64,000 nt of DNA from Halomonas citrativorans (GTDB lineage Bacteria; Pseudomonadota; Gammaproteobacteria; Pseudomonadales; Halomonadaceae). Location: contig NZ_FUKM01000033.1 of NCBI RefSeq assembly GCF_900163645.1, positions 291,789 through 355,788 of the forward strand, given 5' to 3'. A program made the translations under genes and the position numbers. The notes under the pieces are model-generated. The model did no database searches. It was not told the DNA's origin and saw only the letters and a list, made by a program, of their open reading frames with translations. Below, in pieces: positions 53,809-64,000 of this stretch; position 1 is the stretch's first letter, and each line of letters starts with the position of its first letter.

Positions 53809-54600
53809 ATGAACGACCGTAGCGCCCAACGGTTGGCATTGCTTCAGGAAACGCTTGCCGGTGGTGGTACGTTGCATTTACGTGACGCCGCTAGTTTATG
53901 CGGTGTTTCAGAAATGACCATACGCCGCGACCTTTCAACGCAGTCTTCTGCGTTAGCGCTGCTGGGCGGAAGGTTGGTAATGGCAAGTTACCCAAGTAGC
54001 ACTCCTGCGTACGATTTGGCGGAGCAGCAAGCCAACGACTATCCGTTAAAGCACTTGCTCTGCAAGCGGGCCGCAAGCTTTATTGAAGAGGGCGATACGC
54101 TGTTTATTGATTGCGGCTCAACGCTGGTGCCTCTTTTGGGGCAGCTGGGGAATTTTCATGAGCTAACGGTGGTGACCTATGCGTTAAATGTCGCCACGGC
54201 GGTGTCGGCTCTACCCAATGTGCGTTTGGTGCTATTGGGCGGGCTGTTTTATGCGTCATCACAATCGTTTGGCAGCGATGATATGCGCGCTGCCATTGAG
54301 CGTATCGGTATCAATAAGGCATTTATTTCAGCTGCTGGGGTTGATTGCACGCGTGGCGTTAGCTGTTTTCACTTTCATGAAGTAGCCCCCAAGCAGGCGG
54401 CTATTGCCTGTGCTTCGCAGCGCTTATTAGTGATCGACGCGAGTAAAATCGGCATGATTCGCCCCGCCTATTTCGCATCATTGAATGATTTTGACATTGT
54501 TGTGACTAATGAGGACGCTGCCCCTGCGTTATTTACCCATTTCACGGGGCGTGTACTTACCCACCTTCCTGTTCCATCTTCTTTTGAGCAATCGTGTTAG
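53809..54600 (+). CDS. deoR: Deoxyribonucleoside regulon repressor DeoR
   Basis: This 263-residue protein is collinear with E. coli DeoR (252 aa). The HTH TLHLRDAASLCGVSEMTIRRDL at about 24-45 is nearly identical to the E. coli recognition helix. The sugar-phosphate domain has FIDCGSTLVPLL, SAAGVDCTRGVSCFHFHE and VIDASKIGMIRPA. It represses deo genes until deoxyribose 5-phosphate accumulates. ATG 53809 has GGAGA 10 nt upstream; an in-frame GTG at 53776 is less likely. It is divergent from tsx across operators closely matching the E. coli site. Confidence 0.92.
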   Translation: MNDRSAQRLALLQETLAGGGTLHLRDAASLCGVSEMTIRRDLSTQSSALALLGGRLVMASYPSSTPAYDLAEQQANDYPLKHLLCKRAASFIEEGDTLFIDCGSTLVPLLGQLGNFHELTVVTYALNVATAVSALPNVRLVLLGGLFYASSQSFGSDDMRAAIERIGINKAFISAAGVDCTRGVSCFHFHEVAPKQAAIACASQRLLVIDASKIGMIRPAYFASLNDFDIVVTNEDAAPALFTHFTGRVLTHLPVPSSFEQSC

Positions 54601-54878
54601 GAAGTTACGGCTAGGTGCGTCAAATCGTCGCTTTGATTCGTTGCTTGGATCAAAGGAAGATACGTCGGTTAGAGCGGGCCTCCTTCATGTTAGGATGTCG
54701 GTTCAATCCGCTACCTGCTTCCAATCCCGGTAGCGCATATTTTTCCCGGAGCACAGGCAGTACCTCTGGCAGAGTGTTTTGGGAAGGGTATGGGGTGTTA
54801 GTTAGCTGACATATGGCATATCGTTTGGCTTGCTGTTTGACGGCTAGTTTTGTAACGCAACTCTGACGAGATCGCACC
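54601..54878. other. Intergenic region upstream of the cyo operon
   Basis: This contains a CTTTGAT/ATCAAAG stem (54631-54655) after deoR without a U-run, and an 11-bp palindrome ATATGGCATAT at 54811-54821, 58 bp before cyoA, a possible regulator site. No gene recognised. Confidence 0.45.
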
Positions 54879-55865
54879 ATGCAACAACCTTCCTACTGGC
54901 GCAGGTCAGGCACTCTGGTGCTCATTGCGCTATGCTTGCTGCTTGCAGGCTGTAGCTCGGCCTTAATGGACCCAAAAGGTGTCGTTGGTGAAACCCAGCG
55001 TTCACTGATCCTGAGTTCATTTGGCTTGATGCTGATCGTGGTCATCCCCGTTATTGTTATGACGATAGTGTTTGGCTGGTACTATCGCCGTAGCAATACG
55101 ATGGCTGAATACCTGCCTGATTGGGCGCACTCCAACTGGATCGAGGCCATTGTTTGGCTGGTTCCTGTCGTAATCGTCGCTATTTTGGGCGTAATTACCT
55201 GGAAAAGTTCACACGATCTTGATCCCCATCGCGCACTTGAAAGTGATACACCTGAGCTTGAAATCCAGGTCGTGGCACTTGATTGGAAATGGCTGTTCAT
55301 TTATCCCGAGCAAGGTATTGCAACGGTAAATGAAGTGGCATTCCCGGTTGATACGCCCGTCCGCTTCCGAGTGAGCTCCGGTTCGGTGATGAACTCTTTC
55401 TTCATTCCTCGACTAGGCAGCCAGATTTATGCCATGGCAGGAATGGATAATGACGTTTATCTCGAAGCTAATGAGATCGGTACCTATAGCGGTCGTTCGA
55501 CCAACTATAGCGGTGCAGGTTTCTCTGGAATGATCTTCGATGCTCACGCGACATCAGATGAAGACTTTGATGCGTGGGTAGAAGAGGTTCGGCAGTCACC
55601 ACAAACGCTGACCTACCCAGAGGGTTATTCCCAATTGGCTGAGCGCTCTTCGTTCAACCCTGTTGAGTACTTCGCAAGCGTTACACCTGAGTTCTATGAG
55701 CGTCTGGTCTCCAGCTTCCATACAGGCAGCGATCCTGAAACCGACACTCAAGATGCGCCCCGCGCACCAGCTATCGATAGCAATGAAGCCTATCAAACGA
55801 CCGACAACCAAGCGAATGGTGAGGCTGAGGATGTCCAAACCATAAGCAATGAGGCGGGAGAATAA
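54879..55865 (+). CDS. cyoA: Cytochrome bo3 ubiquinol oxidase subunit II
   Basis: This 328-residue lipoprotein subunit has a signal peptide with the lipobox LLLAGC (Cys25), two membrane helices (about 45-70 and 88-110), and a periplasmic cupredoxin-like domain starting near [27 protein letters not shown]. That domain lacks the CuA cysteines, as in quinol oxidases: [21 protein letters not shown] replaces the copper loop. It is the first gene of cyoABCDE. Its acidic C-terminal extension is longer than in E. coli CyoA. Confidence 0.94.
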   Translation: MQQPSYWRRSGTLVLIALCLLLAGCSSALMDPKGVVGETQRSLILSSFGLMLIVVIPVIVMTIVFGWYYRRSNTMAEYLPDWAHSNWIEAIVWLVPVVIVAILGVITWKSSHDLDPHRALESDTPELEIQVVALDWKWLFIYPEQGIATVNEVAFPVDTPVRFRVSSGSVMNSFFIPRLGSQIYAMAGMDNDVYLEANEIGTYSGRSTNYSGAGFSGMIFDAHATSDEDFDAWVEEVRQSPQTLTYPEGYSQLAERSSFNPVEYFASVTPEFYERLVSSFHTGSDPETDTQDAPRAPAIDSNEAYQTTDNQANGEAEDVQTISNEAGE

Positions 55866-55867
55866 CC

Positions 55868-57844
55868 GTGTTCGGTAAACTAAGCTTAGAGGCTTTTCCT
55901 CTCCACGAACCCATTCTGGTGTTAGCGGGTATCGTGGGAATTCTAGGCGGCGCGGCGTTGTTAGGCGCGTTGACCTATTTCCGTAAGTGGGGCTGGCTAT
56001 GGAACGAGTGGTTCACCTCCGTTGACCATAAAAAGCTCGGTATCATGTATTTCATCGTGGCACTTATCATGCTGCTGCGCGGTTTTGCTGATGCCTTGAT
56101 GATGCGTGTACAGCAGGCGATAGCCGCAGGCGGTTCGACAGGCATTTTGCCGCCTGACCACTACGACCAGATCTTTACCGCCCACGGCGTTATCATGATC
56201 TTCTTCGTGGCCATGCCTATGGTTATCGGCCTGATGAACCTGGTTGTTCCGTTGCAGATCGGTGCGCGCGATGTTGCGTTCCCGTTCCTGAACAACCTGA
56301 GTTTCTGGCTGTTCGCGGTTTCGGCTCTACTGGTCAACATTTCTCTGTTCGTGGGTGAGTTCGCTACCACTGGTTGGTTGGCTTACGCGCCGTTATCGGG
56401 GATAGAGTACAGCCCCGGGGTAGGGGTCGATTACTGGATATGGGCGTTGCAGATATCCGGGATAGGTACCACGTTAACGGGTATTAACTTCTTCGTTACT
56501 ATCCTGAAAATGCGTACCAAGGGCATGACCATGTTCCGCATGCCGATCTTTACCTGGACGTCGCTGTGCGCCAACGTACTGATCATTGCCTCTTTCCCGA
56601 TTTTGACCGCTACTATTGCCATGCTGACGCTGGATCGTTACCTGGGGATGAATTTCTTCACGAACGATATGGGCGGCAACATGATGATGTACGTCAACCT
56701 TATCTGGGCGTGGGGTCACCCTGAGGTTTACATTCTGATTCTGCCGGCCTTCGGTGTGTTTTCAGAAGTTATCGCGACCTTTGCACGCAAGCGTCTGTTC
56801 GGTTACCACACCATGGTATGGGCAACGATCGCGATCACGATCCTGTCATTCATCGTTTGGTTGCACCACTTCTTTACCATGGGCGCAGGTGCCAACGTCA
56901 ATGCCTTCTTCGGCATCATGACAATGATCATCGCCATACCGACTGGGGTGAAAGTCTTTAACTGGCTGTTCACTATCTTCCGTGGACGCTTGGAAATGAC
57001 CTCGCCGACCCTCTGGACGCTGGGTTTTATTATCACCTTCGTCCTCGGTGGTATGACAGGCGTTATGCTGGCGCTGCCGGCGGCAAACTTCGTGCTGCAC
57101 AACAGTCTGTTCGTTATTGCCCACTTCCATAACGTTATCGTTGGTGGCGTGGTCTTCGGCATGATGGCGGGTCTGACCTACTGGTTCCCGAAAGCCTTTG
57201 GCTTCACGCTTGACGAGAAGTGGGGCAAGCGCTCGTTCTGGTTCTGGGTGTCAGGTTTCTACGTGGCCTTCATGCCGCTATACGTACTGAGCTTCTACGG
57301 TGCTGTGCGCCGCATGAACTCTTACCCGAACGCTGAATGGCAGCCCTGGTTTATCGTTGCCTTGGTCGGTGCACTGCTGATTGCTGCGGGTATCGCTTGT
57401 ACGCTCATTCAGTTCTACGTAAGCGTGCGTAACCGCGATAAGTATGCTGATGTGACCGGCGACCCATGGGATGCCCGTACGCTGGAGTGGGCAACCTCTT
57501 CACCGCCTCCGTTCTACAACTTTGCGCGCCTGCCCGTCGTTGGTGATATCGACAGCTTCTGGTCACAAAAGCAGCGTGGCAACGAGCAGTTGAACGATGC
57601 GCCTTACACGGATATCCATATGCCGAGGAACACGGTGGCCGGCCCCGTCATCAGTGTCTTTGCGATGATCTTTGGTTTCGCCATGGTATGGCACATCTGG
57701 TGGCTGGCTGGGTTCAGTGCAATCGGCATGCTGGTGAGCTTCCTGATGCGGGTATCTAACGACGATATCGATTACTACGTGCCTGCTGCAGAGGTCGAGC
57801 GAATCGAACGTGCTCATCAACAACGTGTGGAGGCCCAGGCGTAA
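55868..57844 (+). CDS. cyoB: Cytochrome bo3 ubiquinol oxidase subunit I
   Basis: This is a 658-residue catalytic subunit with about 15 helices; E. coli CyoB has 663 residues. Heme and copper ligands are visible in [17 protein letters not shown] (His-Tyr cross-link region), LHHFFTMG (two CuB histidines) and [11 protein letters not shown] (heme histidines). It couples quinol oxidation to oxygen reduction and proton pumping. The start is GTG at 55868, 2 bp after the cyoA stop. Confidence 0.96.
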   Translation: MFGKLSLEAFPLHEPILVLAGIVGILGGAALLGALTYFRKWGWLWNEWFTSVDHKKLGIMYFIVALIMLLRGFADALMMRVQQAIAAGGSTGILPPDHYDQIFTAHGVIMIFFVAMPMVIGLMNLVVPLQIGARDVAFPFLNNLSFWLFAVSALLVNISLFVGEFATTGWLAYAPLSGIEYSPGVGVDYWIWALQISGIGTTLTGINFFVTILKMRTKGMTMFRMPIFTWTSLCANVLIIASFPILTATIAMLTLDRYLGMNFFTNDMGGNMMMYVNLIWAWGHPEVYILILPAFGVFSEVIATFARKRLFGYHTMVWATIAITILSFIVWLHHFFTMGAGANVNAFFGIMTMIIAIPTGVKVFNWLFTIFRGRLEMTSPTLWTLGFIITFVLGGMTGVMLALPAANFVLHNSLFVIAHFHNVIVGGVVFGMMAGLTYWFPKAFGFTLDEKWGKRSFWFWVSGFYVAFMPLYVLSFYGAVRRMNSYPNAEWQPWFIVALVGALLIAAGIACTLIQFYVSVRNRDKYADVTGDPWDARTLEWATSSPPPFYNFARLPVVGDIDSFWSQKQRGNEQLNDAPYTDIHMPRNTVAGPVISVFAMIFGFAMVWHIWWLAGFSAIGMLVSFLMRVSNDDIDYYVPAAEVERIERAHQQRVEAQA

Positions 57845-58458
57845 TGGCTACTGAATCCCTACATCACGATGCCCATGCTGAAGAGCATGAGCACCACGAT
57901 GCCGGTCCTACCAAGGTATTTGGTTTCTGGGTCTACCTAATGAGCGACTTAGTGATCTTCGGAACACTATTCGCTACTTACGCCGTGCTCATGAGAGGCA
58001 CGGCAGGTGGGCCGACCGGTGCGGATATTTTTGAACTACCTTTGATTCTCTTCGGCACCTTTGCACTGCTGATCAGTAGTTTCACCTTCGGCATGGGCGT
58101 TCTGGCAATGAATGCCAATCGCGTCGGCCAGGTGAAACTGTGGCTGGGCATTACGTTCGTGCTGGGCCTGATGTTCCTGGGCATGGAAATCTATGAGTTC
58201 CATCACTTTATCCATGAGGGTTGGGGCCCGGATCGCAGTGCCTTTTTATCTGCCTTCTTTACGCTGGTAGGTACTCACGGTCTGCACGTGACCTTCGGTA
58301 TGATCTGGATTCTGGTCATGCTGGTTCAGTTGTCGACTAAAGGCCTGAATGATAAAACGCGTCCGCGTATCCTGTGCTTGAGCTTGTTCTGGCACTTCCT
58401 GGATATCGTCTGGATCTGTGTCTTCTCCTTCGTCTACTTGATGGGAGTGCTGGTATGA
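57844..58458 (+). CDS. cyoC: Cytochrome bo3 ubiquinol oxidase subunit III
   Basis: This 204-residue protein has five membrane helices, matching CyoC in length (204 in E. coli). It has a His-rich N-terminus ([15 protein letters not shown]), then [30 protein letters not shown] sequence at about 24-48 and [13 protein letters not shown] at about 142-154. Its ATG shares one base with the cyoB stop (TAATG), so translation is coupled. Confidence 0.95.
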   Translation: MATESLHHDAHAEEHEHHDAGPTKVFGFWVYLMSDLVIFGTLFATYAVLMRGTAGGPTGADIFELPLILFGTFALLISSFTFGMGVLAMNANRVGQVKLWLGITFVLGLMFLGMEIYEFHHFIHEGWGPDRSAFLSAFFTLVGTHGLHVTFGMIWILVMLVQLSTKGLNDKTRPRILCLSLFWHFLDIVWICVFSFVYLMGVLV

Positions 58459-58778
58459 GTTCTTCTAGCCAACCGTCCGGTCACGGCACCGTAAAGTCCT
58501 ATGTAACGGGTCTTGTGCTGTCGTTAGTCCTGACTGTCATTCCATTTGGCGCGGTTATGCTGGGTTCGTTCAGCTTACCCGTGAACGTGGGAATCATCAC
58601 TGTGACGGCCGTTTTGCAGGTTCTGGTTCAGCTTGTGATGTTCATGCACTTGGACTTCAAGACTGAAGATGGCTGGAACATGCTTTCCTTCGTCTTTACG
58701 GTGCTGATTCTCGGCCTAGTGGTAGGAGGTTCGCTGTGGATCATGCAGCATCTACATCTCAACATGATGATCGGCTAA
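58455..58778 (+). CDS. cyoD: Cytochrome bo3 ubiquinol oxidase subunit IV
   Basis: This 107-residue protein has three membrane helices and an N-terminus [16 protein letters not shown] typical of CyoD. The [15 protein letters not shown] loop is conserved. It assists assembly of the CuB site. The ATG at 58455 overlaps the cyoC stop by 4 bp. Its 3' end contains the ribosome site for cyoE. Confidence 0.94.
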   Translation: MSSSSQPSGHGTVKSYVTGLVLSLVLTVIPFGAVMLGSFSLPVNVGIITVTAVLQVLVQLVMFMHLDFKTEDGWNMLSFVFTVLILGLVVGGSLWIMQHLHLNMMIG

Positions 58779-59662
58779 CCAGCATGCCCAATCGGTGGCA
58801 CGATCTGCTTGAGCTAACCAAGCCAGGAATCATTGGCGGCAATCTGATTGCCGCCCTTGGTGGCTACTTTCTAGCCGCGCACGGTGAATTCGATCTGGTG
58901 ACGTTTGCTTCGGTCATGTTGGGGATCGCGTTAGTGATCGCCTCAGGCTGTGCCTGTAACAATGTGATTGATAGGGATATTGATGCTCTGATGGCGCGCA
59001 CGCGCCATCGTCCTCTGGTGAGAGGAAGCGTCTCTATCACGCAAGCATTGGGCTTGTCGGCGTTTCTGGGTATCAGTGGTGTGGTCTGCCTGGCATTAGG
59101 CACCAATGGGTTGACGGTGGCCTTGGCTGTTATCGGATGGGGCGTATATGTGGGGGTGTATAGCCTCTATATGAAGCGCAACTCCGAATACGGCACCGTG
59201 GTAGGCAGCTTGTCTGGCGCTATGCCGCCCGTGATTGGGTACTGCGCCGTGACGGGTACCTTTGACAGTGGGGCGATGGTTCTGCTGTTGATCTTCTGCC
59301 TCTGGCAGATGCCGCACTCCTATGCCATTGCGATTTTCCGCTATGCCGATTACCAGCGCGCTTCGATTCCCGTTCTGCCTGTTGTTCACGGGATCAAGCG
59401 CGCAAAGCATCACATCCTTGGCTACATTGTGGCGTTTATTCCCGCCTCATTGGCTTTGGTGCTGGCGAGTAAGGCAGGTACTGGCTACCTGTGCGTCGCA
59501 CTGACCATGGGGGGCTACTGGCTCTACCTGGCGATTTGCGGCTACCGGCTGGATGATGATGTACGCTGGGCCAAACGCGTATTTGGCGTCTCGATTTTGA
59601 CCATCACCGCGATGAGCCTGGTGATTGTGTTGGAATCCATGGTGCCAATAATGTGGGCGTGA
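58736..59662 (+). CDS. cyoE: Protoheme IX farnesyltransferase (heme O synthase)
   Basis: This UbiA-family membrane enzyme attaches farnesyl to heme b to make heme O for CyoB. It has about nine helices, the first Asp-rich loop NNVIDRDIDALMARTRHR, YVGVYSLYMKR, and LWQMPHSYAIAIFRYADY. GTG 58736 is chosen because AGGAGGT at 58724-58730 lies 5 nt upstream; it starts inside cyoD. The later ATG at 58784, which would give a more E. coli-like length, has no ribosome site. The gene ends before a strong bidirectional terminator. Confidence 0.92.
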   Translation: MDHAASTSQHDDRLTSMPNRWHDLLELTKPGIIGGNLIAALGGYFLAAHGEFDLVTFASVMLGIALVIASGCACNNVIDRDIDALMARTRHRPLVRGSVSITQALGLSAFLGISGVVCLALGTNGLTVALAVIGWGVYVGVYSLYMKRNSEYGTVVGSLSGAMPPVIGYCAVTGTFDSGAMVLLLIFCLWQMPHSYAIAIFRYADYQRASIPVLPVVHGIKRAKHHILGYIVAFIPASLALVLASKAGTGYLCVALTMGGYWLYLAICGYRLDDDVRWAKRVFGVSILTITAMSLVIVLESMVPIMWA

Positions 59663-59692
59663 TTGACCCACACCGCTAAGTGGTTGAATTAG

Positions 59693-59728
59693 AAAAGCCC
59701 CGGGTAGTTAAACTGCCCGGGGCTTTTT
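59693..59728. terminator. Bidirectional terminator between cyoE and pta
   Basis: A 12-bp stem (AAAAGCCCCGGG at 59693-59704, with 59716-59727) has an 11-nt loop, with A-rich 5' and T-rich 3' flanks. It serves the convergent cyo and ackA-pta operons. Confidence 0.93.
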
Positions 59729-59791
59729 CTTGTCTTAAAGCTTACTTACCATTGATCGCACCTGCGAAGCTTATCAGGTGCGATGACGGGT

Positions 59792-61975
59792 TTACGCTTC
59801 TCGCTGGCTTGCCTGAATAGCGGTCAGCGCGATGGTGTAGACGATATCATCCACCAGCGCGCCTCGGGAAAGGTCATTCACCGGTTTGTTTAAGCCTTGC
59901 AGCATGGGGCCAACGCTCACTACGCGGGCACTACGCTGCACCGCTTTGTAGGTCGTATTGCCGGTATTCAGGTCCGGGAAGACAAAGACGGTGGCGCGGC
60001 CCGCTACGGGCGAATCCGGCGCTTTCTGCTTACCCACGCTCTCAATGGCGGCTGCATCGTACTGAAGCGGGCCATCGATCAATAAGTGCGGGGCACGCTC
60101 TTTGGCGATGCGCGTAGCTTCCCGCACTTTATCGACATCCGCGCCGGTGCCTGAATCTCCCGTTGAGTAGCTGATCATGGCCACGCGCGGTTCAATGCCA
60201 AACGCTTCTGCGGAGCGAGCGCTTTGCAGGGCTATTTCAGCCAGCGTTTCGGCATCCGGGTCCGGGTTCACCGCACAATCGCCATACACCACTACCTGCT
60301 CGGGCAGCAGCATAAAGAAGATTGACGATACCTGGCTATATTCTGGCGCGGTCTTTATCAGCTGAAACGCCGGGCGCACGGTGTTAGCGGTGGTGTGGAT
60401 AGCACCCGAGACAAGGCCATCGACTTCATCCAGCTGGAGCATCATGGTGCCAAGCACCACGTTATCCTGTAGCTGGGCCTCAGCGGTGAGTTCGTTAAGC
60501 TTGCCACGCCGACGTTCTACCATGGGCGCAATATAGTGGGCACGCGTGCTTTCGGGGTCGATAATCGTCAACTCGTCGGGCAGTGCTAAACCGCGATTAC
60601 GCGCCACTTCCTCGATGTTCTCACGACTGCCCAACAGCACGCAGTTGGCAATGCCGCGCCGCTGACAAATAATCGCTGCCTCCACCGTGCGGGGTTCGTC
60701 GCCTTCCGGCAGTACGATCCGTTTTTTTGCGTGCTGCGCCTGTTTGACCAACTGATAGCGAAACGCCGAAGGTGATAAGCGCCGTGCATAGCCGTGGCTT
60801 AACTTGTCTTTTAGCCATTCAAGGTCGATATGGGCAGCGACAAAACGCGCCACCTGCTCGGCACGCTCGAAATCATCAACGGGGATTTCGCTGCTAAGCT
60901 GGCTCAAGTTTTGAGCCGTGGTCAGACTGTCGGTTTCAACCGCCAGCACGGGCAGGCCGGTTCTAAGCGCTGGGCGACACATCTCAATCATATTGTCGTT
61001 AGGCAAAAAACCATTGGTCAGCAATATGCCCGCCAACTGAGTGCCGTTCATGGTAGCGAGGGCGGACGCCAGCACGACGTCGTCACGGTCGCCAGAAGCC
61101 ACCACCAGACTACCGGGTGTAAAGATATGCAGCGCATTCGCCGCGCTACGCGCACACAGGCTTGTCGACATTACCCGGCGGCTCGCCGCATCGCCTTCAT
61201 TTAGCACCTTGGCACTCAGTGCCCGTGCCACGTCCAGCGTGCGGGGCGCATTGAGGGTTTTGCTGTAAGGCACGATGCCGATTAGGTGAAAACTGTCGGT
61301 GGCCAGTGACGGTGAATAGCCGCGAAGCTCGTTAAGTACCGACTCTTCAAGCTGCGGTTTAATGGTGCCCGGCGCTGCCGAAAGGTCATCTTCCTGGCCG
61401 TAAGGCAGGTTCTTCATGCGCATCAGGATGCCGCCCAGCGTGCGGGTCGAGCTAACCCCGCCAAAGCTTCTGGCGTGCATATCAAGCTCTTCAGCAAGTG
61501 CCTGTGGCTCGTTTAAATCCCCGGTGCCCACCAGGATGATTCGAGCATTAAGTGCATGCGCCAGTTGAGCATTGGTTTGCGTCGCGTACGTGGTGTACTG
61601 GGTAGGCACTACGCCTTCCACTACGACTAAATCCAGCGCATTACCGTCCCGCTCAGCCTGTTGCATTACCTGCTCATAAAGCTCGACCACATTTTCCATT
61701 AACTCATCGGTTTGGTCATCGCGCAGCAGGCGCTCCAGCCGGGCTTGTGAGATCGGCGAAGGCGGGCGCAGGTTGAGCGTGCGAGACACCAGTGCCGTTG
61801 AGCGATCAAGGCCCGGGCCGTTCAGCTCTTTTTGCATAAACGGCTTCAAAAAACCGGCTTTAAGGCCAATGGTGTCGAGCGCCTGAATCAAGCCTAAACA
61901 GGCTGAGGTTAATCCGGCCCCCATGCTTGTGGGCACCAGAAGAATGGCTTGAGGTTGAGAGGGGGGCGAGCTCAT
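59792..61975 (-). CDS. pta: Phosphate acetyltransferase, long form
   Basis: This is a 727-residue enzyme with three parts: an N-terminal P-loop-like AAA/dethiobiotin-synthetase-type region ([20 protein letters not shown]), a DRTGG domain in the middle, and the C-terminal PTA_PTB catalytic domain from about residue 400 ([16 protein letters not shown]; later [18 protein letters not shown]). It interconverts acetyl-CoA and acetyl phosphate. ATG 61975 overlaps the ackA stop as ATGA, so the two genes are coupled. An upstream start at 61993 would lie further inside ackA. Confidence 0.94.
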   Translation of the reverse strand: MSSPPSQPQAILLVPTSMGAGLTSACLGLIQALDTIGLKAGFLKPFMQKELNGPGLDRSTALVSRTLNLRPPSPISQARLERLLRDDQTDELMENVVELYEQVMQQAERDGNALDLVVVEGVVPTQYTTYATQTNAQLAHALNARIILVGTGDLNEPQALAEELDMHARSFGGVSSTRTLGGILMRMKNLPYGQEDDLSAAPGTIKPQLEESVLNELRGYSPSLATDSFHLIGIVPYSKTLNAPRTLDVARALSAKVLNEGDAASRRVMSTSLCARSAANALHIFTPGSLVVASGDRDDVVLASALATMNGTQLAGILLTNGFLPNDNMIEMCRPALRTGLPVLAVETDSLTTAQNLSQLSSEIPVDDFERAEQVARFVAAHIDLEWLKDKLSHGYARRLSPSAFRYQLVKQAQHAKKRIVLPEGDEPRTVEAAIICQRRGIANCVLLGSRENIEEVARNRGLALPDELTIIDPESTRAHYIAPMVERRRGKLNELTAEAQLQDNVVLGTMMLQLDEVDGLVSGAIHTTANTVRPAFQLIKTAPEYSQVSSIFFMLLPEQVVVYGDCAVNPDPDAETLAEIALQSARSAEAFGIEPRVAMISYSTGDSGTGADVDKVREATRIAKERAPHLLIDGPLQYDAAAIESVGKQKAPDSPVAGRATVFVFPDLNTGNTTYKAVQRSARVVSVGPMLQGLNKPVNDLSRGALVDDIVYTIALTAIQASQREA

Positions 61976-63156
61976 GCTTGGGCCTCCAGGCATTGACGTG
62001 TTTCCATCGCGATACGGCCTTCTTCGTCGGTAGGAATGACCCAGGCTTCGGGACCCTGGTGATTTGCCCTGTCCAGCTTGCCCTCTTTACCGCGAATCAT
62101 CACGTCATTGCTCGCCTCATCAAGGGCAAAGCCAAAGTGAGGCAGCAGGCTGATAACGCGGCTGCGTACAAGAGGAGAGTTCTCGCCGATGCCACCGGTA
62201 AAAATGACGCCATCAAGCGTCGGCAGTGCGCAAGAGAGAGCAGCAAGCGACTTGGCAATGCGGTAGCAAAACACGTCTAGCGCCAGCATGGCTCTTGCAT
62301 GACCCTGCTCTGCTGCTTCCTCTACTTCGCGCATATCGTTGGTTAAGCCAGAAAGCCCCAATAGCCCGCTTTGCTTATTCAGCACGTCATCAATCTTGTC
62401 CAGCGACCAGCCTAACTGACGGTGTAGGTGGGCGTGCAAGCCCGGGTCGACATCGCCGCTGCGCGTGCCCATCACCAGGCCTTCTAGGGGGGTAAGCCCC
62501 ATGCTGGTGTCCAGGCTTCGGTTATTCCAAACCGCTGCGGTTGAGCAGCCGTTACCCAAGTGGGCTGTTAACCAACCGCCCGCACCACGAGAGCTAAGCT
62601 CGGCAGCCCGCTGGCTAACAAAGGCGTGGCTCGTGCCATGGAATCCGTAGCGACGAATGCCGTGTTCAGCGTAGAGGCTCTCCGGCAAGGCGTAGCGGTA
62701 GGCTGTTGGCGATAGCGTTTGATGAAATGCGGTATCGAATACCGCAACCTGAGGTAGTGCTGGAAATATCTTTTGGGTAGCGCTGATGCCTGCCAGGTTG
62801 GCAGGGTTATGCAGAGGTGCCAACGCGGCGGTGGCCTTAATCGCACTGATAACATCACTATCAATCAAAGCGGCCTGAGTAAACTTCTCTCCGCCATGAA
62901 CAATGCGATGCCCAATAGCGCCCGGAATGCGTCCTTCCAGGCTGTTTAAAATGGCGTTGAGCACTTGAGTATGGTCAGCATTGGGGAGTGCATGGCTAAA
63001 ACTTCCCCCCGCGCTATTTATTCCTTTTAAACGGGCATCGGCGCTGCCTAAGCGCTCTGCCAAGCCTGCTAAGCGCGGGGCATCAGGGGCCGGATCGATC
63101 AGTGCGTATTTAATAGAGGATGAACCACAATTAATAACCAGCACCGGTGCATTCAT
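61972..63156 (-). CDS. ackA: Acetate kinase
   Basis: This 394-residue ASKHA-fold kinase converts acetyl phosphate and ADP to acetate and ATP. It starts [21 protein letters not shown]. Signature segments are [25 protein letters not shown] sequence around 165-178, [25 protein letters not shown] and [12 protein letters not shown] 63156 starts directly at the conserved N-terminus; the frame extends 19 codons upstream without family support. It is followed by pta with a 4-bp overlap, and the order ackA-pta is the common one in gammaproteobacteria. Confidence 0.95.
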   Translation of the reverse strand: MNAPVLVINCGSSSIKYALIDPAPDAPRLAGLAERLGSADARLKGINSAGGSFSHALPNADHTQVLNAILNSLEGRIPGAIGHRIVHGGEKFTQAALIDSDVISAIKATAALAPLHNPANLAGISATQKIFPALPQVAVFDTAFHQTLSPTAYRYALPESLYAEHGIRRYGFHGTSHAFVSQRAAELSSRGAGGWLTAHLGNGCSTAAVWNNRSLDTSMGLTPLEGLVMGTRSGDVDPGLHAHLHRQLGWSLDKIDDVLNKQSGLLGLSGLTNDMREVEEAAEQGHARAMLALDVFCYRIAKSLAALSCALPTLDGVIFTGGIGENSPLVRSRVISLLPHFGFALDEASNDVMIRGKEGKLDRANHQGPEAWVIPTDEEGRIAMETRQCLEAQA

Positions 63157-63303
63157 AAAGAATCTACCAAAAGAGTAAAGGTTTAGTTTGTACGTTAGTG
63201 TGACAGGCGGCAAGGGGCATTAACGTAGGCGGATATTTGTTTAGCCATTCGACTCAAATCCGGGCATGCTTGGCGGTTAACGTTCTTTTGCTGCCTGGAG
63301 CCT

Positions 63304-64000
63304 ATGACTACGTCCTCGTTACCCAACCACCTGCCGCGCCACTTGGCCATTTTGCTGCTAATGACCGTTGGCACCATGTTCGCTGCCAACCATGTATCGG
63401 CCAGGCTTGCCTTTGATAACGGTACCGGGTTACTGCTGGCCGTATTAACGCGTTCCGGGGTAGCCTGTTTGATCCTGCTCGCCCTTGTGGTCGTTCAGAA
63501 GAAACGCTTCTGGCTGCCTTCGGGCACCTGGCCCTGGCAACTGGTGGTAGGCCTTCTTATCACCATTCAAAGTGTCAGCCTTTATTCAGCGGTTGCGCGG
63601 CTTCCTGTTGTTATTGCGCTACTGTTGGTCAATACCTTCCCCATTCAGTTAGCACTATTGAGTTGGGCGCTGGGCGGGCCGCGTCCGTCGCTTCGCAGTT
63701 GCCTTATTATGGGGACCATTTTAATCGGGCTGTTGGTCGTGCTGGATATTCCAGCGTGGCTTTCCAGTGCTGACAGTATGGGGCCGGAATGGGTCGCCGG
63801 TATTGGATTTGGGTTGCTGGCCGCGTTCGTTTTCGCCTGCGCGCTATGGGTTACCGAGCACCGTTTATCCCAAGTAGGCAGCACACTGCGCAGTCTTTTA
63901 ACCATGCAAACCGTGTTTTTCGCCATGGTAATCGGTGGGGCTTTAGGTGTCGTGCCAGGTGGTATGAGCCTACCTGACAATAGCCAAGGGTGGGTGGGGT
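63304..64000 (+). CDS. EamA/DMT-family transporter, N-terminal part
   Basis: This gene runs off the right edge; 232 codons are visible. The first ATG (63304) is preceded by GGAG. Helices include LAILLLMTVGTMFAANHVSARLAF-like TM1, with seven to eight hydrophobic spans visible overall, in two EamA repeats (the second begins near GPEWVAGIGFGLLAAFVFACALW). EamA proteins export or import amino acids and other metabolites; the substrate is unknown. It is divergent from ackA. Confidence 0.88.
   Translation, partial: MTTSSLPNHLPRHLAILLLMTVGTMFAANHVSARLAFDNGTGLLLAVLTRSGVACLILLALVVVQKKRFWLPSGTWPWQLVVGLLITIQSVSLYSAVARLPVVIALLLVNTFPIQLALLSWALGGPRPSLRSCLIMGTILIGLLVVLDIPAWLSSADSMGPEWVAGIGFGLLAAFVFACALWVTEHRLSQVGSTLRSLLTMQTVFFAMVIGGALGVVPGGMSLPDNSQGWVG

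Overview
The window reads as chromosomal DNA of a Halomonas-like gammaproteobacterium. The evidence is the gene complement (Cyo-type quinol oxidase, ArfA, DeoR/Tsx/NupC nucleoside genes, DUF1415, TRAP transporter, two-gene short ChrA), Shine-Dalgarno-led genes packed on both strands, and fairly GC-rich coding DNA. This assignment comes from recognising protein families, not from a search. I see no rRNA, tRNA, CRISPR array, phage or insertion sequence.

Layout: 0-2.6 kb holds the 3' end of an assimilatory nitrate reductase (nasA) and the siroheme methyltransferase cobA. Next come an MFS exporter, an aldo-keto reductase (dkgB-like) and a 48-codon arfA gene. From 5.2 to 13.1 kb lies a catabolic island for unsaturated uronate oligosaccharides: a TRAP transporter, a cytosolic GH105 hydrolase, an unassigned TIM-barrel isomerase, a KdgR-like IclR regulator, and kduI-kduD. 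Two KdgR-type palindromes sit at its control regions. The transporter half is clearly AT-richer than its flanks. From 13.3 to 22 kb are a DUF1127-like small protein, an ABC exporter, a chromate transporter pair with a divergent GntR regulator, and assorted single enzymes. At 21.2-24 kb a nitrate transporter and a NIT-ANTAR antiterminator (NasR) form a second nitrate locus, about 20 kb from nasA.

From 24 to 30 kb are a patatin phospholipase and three cell-wall enzymes (two divergent L,D-transpeptidases and an M23 endopeptidase). From 30 to 36 kb are a LysR regulator with a glutathionyl-hydroquinone reductase, PRC-barrel and CsbD stress proteins, the RNA helicase deaD behind a long structured leader, and endonuclease V. 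From 36 to 39.5 kb lies an amidoligase/glutamine-amidotransferase cluster around a thiol peroxidase, which is the best candidate for an uncharacterised small-molecule pathway. From 39.6 to 45 kb are an MscS-type channel, a membrane protein with a degenerate J domain, a DjlA-like J protein and an unrecognised coiled-coil membrane protein.

From 46.5 to 54.6 kb is a complete deoxynucleoside uptake and salvage regulon: tsx, nupC, deoC, deoA, deoB, deoD, cdd and divergent deoR. Two tandem DeoR-type operators, 21 bp apart, cover the predicted tsx promoter. From 54.9 to 59.7 kb is the cyoABCDE bo3 oxidase operon. From 59.8 to 63.2 kb is ackA-pta, and the window ends inside an EamA transporter. A recurring oddity is a set of 15-20 bp tandem duplications; three of them span or abut stop codons (narK, deoD, tsx).
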